Assembly (NCBI RefSeq): GCF_022539665.2
Contig: NC_081336.1
Span: forward strand, 2,170,001 to 2,234,000
Direction: 5' to 3'
Origin: Daphnia carinata
Lineage: Eukaryota > Arthropoda > Branchiopoda > Diplostraca > Daphniidae
Length of the DNA: 64,000 nt
Within the stretch, counting starts at the first letter, position 1. Every line of letters starts with the position of its first letter. Below the pieces are notes generated by a model. The model saw nothing but the letters and a program-made list of their open reading frames with translations. It searched no databases and was not told the DNA's origin. The position numbers were made by a program, and so were the translations under genes. Shown piece after piece: positions 55,659 through 64,000 of this stretch.

Positions 55659-56649
55659 TCAAGTTTTCTCAAGCGCAATTAACGATTCATAAACATTTGG
55701 ATCGTTAACGTCGACAGAGATGAGCGATTCAATGTCTTCGCGCATTTCTGAAATACGAGCGGTGGCATCGTAACGTTTCACAGGTTTGCCTTTACGATTA
55801 ACGAGGAATTTCTCGAAATTCCAACGGACATCGTTATTGCGCATCGGACTGTAATCCAGTCTGGTGGATGGCATGAAAAAATCTCGAGTCGTTGGACAGC
55901 TTCTCTGTTTAGGGTAAGAAAGCAACATGCACAAACAAGAATAAATGGTTATCGAGTACCATGACGTCATGCAGGAAATTCACTCACTTTCAGATATGCA
56001 AATAAAGGATGTTCTTTCGCTCCGTTGATATCGACCTTGCGGAATAATGTTATGTTCGGCTGGAAGTTGCCTCCCGGTCGGACGTATCGAATCCCATTCA
56101 AAATTTCAGAATCTGTAGCTCCCGGTTCTTGCTGCAAAGTTTTAATCAAAAAATAGGAAACGTAACTAACACAACATTATGCAAATAAATGGCACGTGAA
56201 AATGTCCTACCTGCCCAAATTGGTTACAAGGAAAAGCTAAAACAGCCAAGTCCATGGGGTACTCGTTCTGAAGTGCATTCAATTCGTGGTACTGATAGGT
56301 AAACCCTCAGTAAGTCGCCACATTGACGATGAGGACCACCTGTCGCAAGCAAACAATGATTCATGTTCAATGTCAAATGGGCACTTTGCCAGTGTTAACT
56401 TTTGTACACGAACGCACAACCTCCAGACAAGTAATTAGAAAACGAAAGAAAAATAAATGATGTCACCTTCCCGCTGAATTTGGAAAGGCGCAATGTCCTT
56501 GAGCTATTGAGCTCCTTCTCCGAATAGGAGTAAACGTTGTCAATGGACGAATTGGAGGTAGCACAATGCTGGCTCACTTTGATCCTGTCTGCGCCTACAG
56601 CGGGCCCCAAAAGGGTGACAGCCGTGAGCAACAAGCTCCAGACAGCCAT
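55659..56649 (-). CDS. GPx: Secreted selenocysteine glutathione peroxidase B
   Basis: Exons complement(55659..55904, 55988..56131, 56211..56339, 56467..56649), 233 aa with the TGA at 56307-56309 as selenocysteine. Signal peptide [19 protein letters not shown]. Active site [21 protein letters not shown] and [12 protein letters not shown] carry the other tetrad residues. It has a C-terminal extension ([19 protein letters not shown]) that copy A lacks. An acceptor-like site just upstream of the ATG suggests a 5' UTR intron. Introns occupy the same positions as in copy A, and 129- and 144-bp exons are identical in length. Confidence 0.92.
56307..56309 (-). other. Selenocysteine TGA codon (GPx B)
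   Basis: Eleventh codon of exon 2, between Tyr and Gly. The frame downstream is open over the remaining 129 + 144 + 246 bp of exon structure and a near-ideal SECIS follows. Confidence 0.93.
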
Positions 56650-58064
56650 CTTCGCCCGATCTATAACGAGAAAAAACAAAAATGATTTGGATTATCAAAT
56701 TAAATGGACGCAAGTCTTTTAAACTGTATTACCTTTTCAAGGATTCTGCTGAAAAAGACTCCCAGTAAATCTCTTAGCCGGATGGGCGCTGCACCACAAC
56801 TAATTCTGGAAATGGGGAATCAATGTTAGTTAATAAGCAAAATCGAATCGTCTAAAAACTGCGTTAACTGCGCATTTTTTTTTTTTCTAGACGTTTCAAA
56901 CGGTTTCGAATTTCTTGCTTAAGCTACGTGTTTTCAGTCAAACAAACATTTCTGTTTAGAGACTTTGCACTGATGTCGAAAGTGACAGTCATCAGAAGTG
57001 GCCTTCGATAATAAGCACGGCATCAACAACCAAACTGAAATTGGTGAAATGATTACGATTTGTATTGATCGAGGTGAACTTCCAGTCTTTTTTTTATGGC
57101 TACAAATGACAGTGACGGGACACGACATTTAAAAACCACTCTTCTTCGTCTCGCTCGTTCTCATGTTGATGGATGATTTTCATTGTTTTCTTTTTTTTCC
57201 CCTTAAGTGAACTGGATCGCACGGGCTTGTTTTCGAGGAGGGTGGAGGAAGGGGGTCAAAGGTCACCATCTAGATAGTTATTAGTACAGGACACAAGGAA
57301 AGGGAACAGCCACATCAGCATGTCCCCATCTGGTGTTTTGAGACAAGTCATCAAAAAAAGCGTTAGTACAATGGAAATCTGATGCTCGTGGTCTAATCTT
57401 TTGTTTTGTTTGTTTTGGGCGGCTCGTCTGTCAGTATTCAGTTGCTTTTGGCTGACACGCGCTCCTACTCTTCCTCCTCCCTCTTTAACTCTTTTCTTAA
57501 ATAAATCGTAAAGATGGTTCGAGGGTATCAACGGGCCAGGTAAAGAAGGAAAAAAATAAGGTGACAAAAGGGAAGAGCGAAGAGGGAAAGTGATACTAGA
57601 ATATACCAAATTGCACGTTACTCTCTCACGCATTTACGATACGGGTGAGAAAATAGAGAGGGCGGGGGGCAAGGAGGTTTTTTTTTCGACACAAAAAGAG
57701 AAGATTCCATGTTTCTTTAATAATGGTAAAGAACAAATCACGAACTCCAAATTAAAAAAAAAACCGTAAAGGGAATAGTGTTTTTTTTTTGTTTTTGTTT
57801 TTGTTTTGTGGTGGGTAGATCTGGAAGGGGATGTTGATCTTTTTGCTTTGCATTCAAAGATGCGCATAAAGAGGACGTTTTAATAGGGAGGTGCAGAATA
57901 CTCTTAATCCTGAATAAGCGGGATGCTCTCTGTCACCCGACTGAGGAAAAAGACAAATGAACTGAGCATGACAGAAAGAAATAAAAAAAAAATAGAAATA
58001 AAAAAAAAATTTGAAGAAGGAAAAAGGGAAAATTTTTTCGGTGTTCCGCGATGTTCTTTTGCTT
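56650..58064. other. GPx B promoter and PP2A 3' UTR
   Basis: The right part (about 57200-58064) is rich in A and T homopolymers and is likely the 3' UTR of the PP2A gene. Open frames at 57256-57867 are low-complexity and rejected. No RNA gene is seen. Confidence 0.45.
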
Positions 58065-59535
<1,471 letters not shown>

Positions 59536-60296
59536 ACTGAATACTTTACAACTTCGTAAAAGACAAAAGTATCAACAGACAAATGCGTGTGTCGGTGGGG
59601 CCACGAAAACTCAAACGTAACTTATTCGGATTGCTTACACTTAACAGAGCTAGTATAACATGTATCGGTGGCCACCCCCTTTCTGCCACTTTTCCTTGGA
59701 TAGGAAAATGGCCGCTTGGTCGTAACGAAGACTTTCGCCACCAGGCGTCAGGTGCAGGCTATAGCGTTGTGACGTCACGTCTTCTCGGGCAACGGCTACG
59801 ATTCAACATTTATAGTTCCCTGATATACGAACTTTTTCTAGGGCTCGAAAATTAACAGTTTGAGAAAGCAATTTTTTTCTTGTAAAGGCATTTTACTAGA
59901 TTACAAGATTTTATATAATGTTTCCCTCGTTCAGTTTTTGGAAAATCGATTAATCGATAGTTAAGAGGTGTGTACATCAAGATTTCAAATTACTATCGAA
60001 CGTTTTTGTTTATTTAAAAATATTCAGTCATTGCTTATTATCACAATCAATCGCGTTATGTCTGTTCCTCTGTTCCTGTTCTCTAATATCTATGTTCCAG
60101 TAAGGATAATATGTTTCCAAAAATAGCAGTTTGTAGTTTTATTTTGAATATTTGTTACACAGGGTTTTATTTTCCCTTGAACTTCAATAATTATTGGGGA
60201 TCTTCATGGGCATGAACATTGAATAAAAGCGAACAAATTGAAAAATTAAAATCCGAATTTTGATACATTATTTTAAATGGAAGATGCCAAGTACTT
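59536..60296. other. Interval between TTF2 and PP2A
   Basis: Promoter of PP2A and 3' UTR of the TTF2-like gene. Nothing else is recognised. Confidence 0.45.
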
Positions 60297-63200
60297 TTAG
60301 AATCCATCAGGATTTAACATGGGCTTCGGAGCATAAGGTGGGGGACCGGGGTTAAAAAGCATCTTCAAATCATCAATGGTCAAACCTTTTGTCGCAAGTT
60401 TTGCTGCTCCGGTAAGAATACCATTAGCCATGGCCAATTTTTGTTGCTGCAGTTGGAGGATGCGTTCTTCAACGGTACCTTGCGTGACCATACGGTGAAC
60501 GTGAACATCTTTCGTTTGGCCAACGCGATAGACACGGTCACATGCCTGAGCCTCCAACTGTGGGTTCCAATGCATATCGGCCAGAAAGATGTGATTCCCA
60601 CCAACCAAATTCAGTCCTACTCCACCGGCGCTAAGTGAAAGAAGAATTACCTAAAAAAAAAAAACAATGAAAATAAACTGTAATAAAGAGAAAAGTTACA
60701 ATGCGGAAAAACTATTTACCGGTGAGCCCTTGGGGTTTCCGTTAAAATCTTCCACGATTTCTGTACGGTGTTTAATTGCAACACTGCCCGCTATTAAATG
60801 GCAACGAATCCGAAGTTTGCGAAAATGCTGGGCAAACAGCTCAAGCATGGACGTCCATTGAGAGACTACGACAGCTTTCTGATCCTGAGCGACAATTTTC
60901 TTCACTTCGTCGATAATATACTTCATCTTGCTACTTAGGTTTTCGCGGTCGAAGATAGGGTTCGTATGAGTAAAAAAGTTTTCTTCTTCTTTTTTTGGCT
61001 CGTCAGGTTTACTGCCTAACGTCATGTTTGACATTTGGGAGATCAAGTCCATGTCATTGTCTTCAATTTTGGCTTCTTCACTGCCCATCGATTCTGTTTC
61101 GGTAGCATCCAACATTGTCTGGATTAAAGCAGGATGTGAGCAAGCTTGTCGAAGACGAAGCAGTAATACCAACATCATTTGCTTTGTCACGTTTTTCTGA
61201 GGCAGTTCAGGAAGATTCTGGTAAAAAGAAAAACAAGGGCATGAGCTTTTAAGCACGGTTTGTATGATTGATGATTTACCGTTCGGTCGTATGTAAATCC
61301 TTCTCTCATCCTCGCCTCTTGGCCTTTTATATACTCCTCTAGAGCCTTACGCGAAAAGGCAAGAAGTTTTTGATATACTTCGTTCTCTTCTTTCGATAGC
61401 TGAACTTGGTGAACATGCACCTCCCTAAAGTAATCAAAATCGAAGCATGACATAAAATCGAGAACGAAAGGAATAAACTAAAGACAGACCTAGATGGCAT
61501 TGCAACGAGCGGTGTTTCGCTTCCTTCAGCCTTTTGGTCTTTCGTGCGTCTCAAAAGAAGGGCTTTGATTAGAAGTTGCAGCCGTCCTTGAGCTTGCTCA
61601 TTCTTGGCCTTTGAAGAATCGACCCATCGCTTCCACACCTTGAATGTAATAATAGAGTAATATAACATAGGTCTGCAAAGAAGAAATGGAATCAGAAAAT
61701 ATGTACCGCTAATTGGTCGAACGGTGACACGCGAAGGAAACGCAAAAGAGAGTACATGTCCAGCTCTTTATTCTGTACCGGAGTACCAGAAACTGCCCAC
61801 CGACGGACCGCACGCAGCCTACAAACAGCTTGCGATATACCCGCTTTCGGATTACGAATCACGTGGGCTTCATCAAGGATGATGCGATCAAATGCGATTT
61901 GTAGTAGAACCGACTGTCGTATGGCACTCGCATCAGTTTCGACGTCGAAATCACCAATTGGTTTGGAATCGCCATCCTTCTTGTCGATTTTCACATTCGC
62001 AATTTCTCTTGAAACAATCTACATTCAGAAGAAAGATTCTATTAGTTGTTTTAACAATGTAAACTAATAATTGACTCTACCTGGTAAGTGGTAATGACTA
62101 CATCGTAATGGTGCAGTTTGGGCGCCAACTTGTTACGATCTGGGCCATGAAAAATCACCACACTCAACGAATTACGTTTACAGCGTCGCTGGATTTCTTT
62201 CTCCCACTGACCTAGTGTCAAAAGTAATAAAGAAGTCAACAGTGAAAGTGCATTACATGAGTTAAACAATTTTCCAAACGAAACGATGATCAACGCTCAG
62301 CCCTCAAATAGCGCCATTTTGTCAAGTTCCTCCCACCACCCCCAACCATTCGAGGGGGACTGAGGTCAGGGTGGTTGGTAACCTTGGTTCTCTCAGTTGT
62401 GTCCCAAACAGCAAACAAGTAACAACGCGTGGCCATTGGTTAATCGTTGTGCTCAACTCAGGGAAAAATGCAAAGCGAAATCCAAAAGCCACCTTATTTA
62501 TCAAATCCAGCAAAGAGCCCTGCTGTTAAGCCATCTGTACCGCCTAATTTAAATGATATCCGGCCCATCAAACCCGCTACCAAACACAGGAAGAACGAAA
62601 CACAGCAATTGGACGGCCATTTGGAAGAAATCGTCGACGTTCAGGCAAATTTTTAAACGGTATTGTGATACACTTTCCATTCAACTTTGAAATAATCTTT
62701 TGCTTAGGAAATGCTATTCTCGTTAAGTAAAAGTAGCCCCGATAGTGAAGTACGCCAAGATTTTAATTACGGATTACGAGGTGCTCCTAGGCTTAGGCAC
62801 GATGATTTCGAGATTTTGACGACGTTTCAACGTCTCATTACCCCACCTGAAAGTCCCAAAACTGTGGACGACTTCATCAAAAACGTGCCAGTAAAAATTT
62901 CTGTTGTGCTGTGTCGACAGATTTCTTTTATAACACAGCGTTTTTTTCTGTTAAGAACGAGGCTAACCACAAAGCAGCACAGCATTTTAAATGGCTCTTG
63001 GAGGGTCGTAAAAAGCTAGTAGAAGGAACTAACATTTCATACCATGATGGAAAATCTATAATCTCTCGTATTCTACGCAGCGGTTATTTTAGCCGAATTC
63101 GTTTAAACAACTTAAAAAAGGGGACGGAAATCGCGTACAATAAAAAACCAATACAGACTAATAAATTAACATCGCCAGTTGGTTTCGTGGACGCCAACAA

Positions 63201-63989
63201 CTTCCAGGCTAATGTCAGCTCACCGTCTGAAAGACCACCGTTGAAAGAAAACAAACCGAATCATCCAACCAGGATAGAATAATAAAAAAAAGCCCTGGAT
63301 GTAACACAACGGCCTATCTGTGAAGATCAAAAGAAGCAGTCTTCGTATAATAAAGAACACGAAATTTAATAATACATTCAAAGTTTTTTTTTTTAATATC
63401 TACTGTTTGCGGCACATTCTATTGGATAAAAAACACCAAAACCCTCATTTTATGATAATCCTGTTATTGTTAACCGTTCTATATAACGATAAAAATACAT
63501 AGATTAAACAAGACTGGACTTACCTACTACACTTGCAGGGCAGACGACGAGTGTTCCAGCAGACCGCTTAATCTTGACGGTCTTGGAAAGCCATATATCA
63601 CTGGAAGCCGGCGGTGCTGGATCTAGCTCCTTCTGGCGTACGACCAACGAAATCATAGTCAGAGTTTTGCCCAAACCCATATCATCGGCCAATATCCCTC
63701 CTACAAAATAAAGATCAGAAAGGCTGTACCTAAAAACTTTACGTGATCTACCTAGGGTTAAAATTAACAAGTCAATAAAAGAATATCAAACCGGCTGGGA
63801 CTTGAGTTTCACGCCACAAGAGCCACTTAAGGGCACGTTCTTGGTGAGGTAAAAGAGGGACCGTGAGGCAGGATGGTGTAGGTTCTTTTTCCGTTTCCTT
63901 CGGGCAGCTGGCAAGAGAGCGATGAAGATTTTCAAGCGAGTCCATAGTAATAGAGACGGCTTCTCGGCGGGCTGCTGCGGAGATGTATC
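60297..63989 (-). CDS. TTF2: TTF2/lodestar-type SNF2 ATPase, C-terminal part (gene continues past 64000)
   Basis: Exons complement(60297..60650, 60720..61217, 61280..61424, 61490..61638, 61707..62018, 62081..62211, 63524..63700, 63792..63989), phases consistent; the 5' end is outside the window. Double-stranded-DNA-dependent ATPase that releases RNA polymerase II transcripts, especially at mitosis. Motifs in order: [25 protein letters not shown] (I), LVVCPASVV (Ia), [10 protein letters not shown] (II), VSGTPVQN (III), [10 protein letters not shown] (IV), [12 protein letters not shown] (V), [15 protein letters not shown] (VI). The sequence ends DGF. All introns are 60-90 bp except the one between 62211 and 63524 (1312 bp), which contains another gene on the opposite strand. 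Confidence 0.95.
62468..63282 (+). CDS. Unrecognised gene nested in a TTF2 intron
   Basis: Exons join(62468..62644, 62708..62890, 62956..63282), 228 aa. The first ATG follows gggaaaa. The N-terminal part is Pro/Lys-rich ([20 protein letters not shown]). The middle contains [20 protein letters not shown], with two possible proline-directed phosphosites. The third exon has [15 protein letters not shown] and [16 protein letters not shown], likely helical, and ends in a charged disordered tail. The first intron would use a GC donor (CAG/GCAAAT); a GT donor a few bases upstream (ATC/GTCGAC) is possible and also keeps phase. No domain is recognised. An AATAAA-like signal begins at 63283. Confidence 0.65.
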
Positions 63990-64000
63990 CTACAGAACAG

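Noticed and set aside
54729-56309. In-frame TGA codons as signs of GPx pseudogenes
   Set aside because: Both lie exactly at the selenocysteine position, the frames continue, and SECIS hairpins follow each gene.

Overview
The window is eukaryotic nuclear DNA from an arthropod, most likely a branchiopod crustacean of the Daphnia type. The evidence is small (about 55-80 bp) GT-AG introns, a cluster of chymotrypsin/brachyurin-like secreted serine proteases with trypsin-type activation sites, secreted cuticle-like proteins, and a possible piggyBac-type MITE. Species cannot be fixed from the sequence alone. Exon joins below were checked by hand for splice sites, phase and total length; no alignment or database search was run.

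Layout. 978-9868 (minus): a very large transcription unit read as two ORFs. The 5' ORF (9868-7085) carries a degenerate 2-oxoglutarate/Fe(II) oxygenase fold. The 3' ORF (7082-978) carries Trp-rich repeats, CCHC zinc knuckles, a SPOC domain, a small Cys cluster and a TFIIS-central domain. A one-base change in an A4 run at 7105-7108 would join them into one protein. 11578-14334 (plus): glycerol kinase with an alternative membrane-anchor tail. 14906-30035 (minus): six tandem serine proteases, interrupted by a plus-strand cuticle-type gene (26106-26680). 

30950-47600: a large palindrome. Arm 1 (30950-37604) and arm 2 (44027-47600) are near-identical inverted copies; arm 2 lacks about 3.1 kb. The 6.4 kb spacer holds tRNA-like relics, a TTAA-flanked MITE candidate, a GC-rich minisatellite, an unrecognised four-exon gene and a broken C-terminal copy of the DNA polymerase delta catalytic subunit. 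Each arm carries a 35-bp-class tandem array and a thrice-repeated exon-like module.

49185-51361 (plus): two more cuticle paralogues. 51914-53225 (minus): a seventh serine protease. 54163-56649 (minus): two tandem secreted selenocysteine glutathione peroxidases, each with a TGA Sec codon and a convincing SECIS hairpin. 58065-59535 (minus): PP2A catalytic subunit, exactly 309 aa. 60297-63989 and beyond (minus): C-terminal part of a TTF2/lodestar SNF2 ATPase, with a three-exon plus-strand gene (62468-63282) nested in its one large intron.

Functionally the window mixes housekeeping genes (glycerol kinase, PP2A, TTF2), lineage-expanded secreted families (proteases, cuticle proteins, GPx) and a young repeat-driven rearrangement. 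The most unusual object is the Trp-repeat/zinc-knuckle/SPOC/TFIIS protein, whose parts suggest a nuclear factor coupling RNA binding and possibly Argonaute-type partners to RNA polymerase II.
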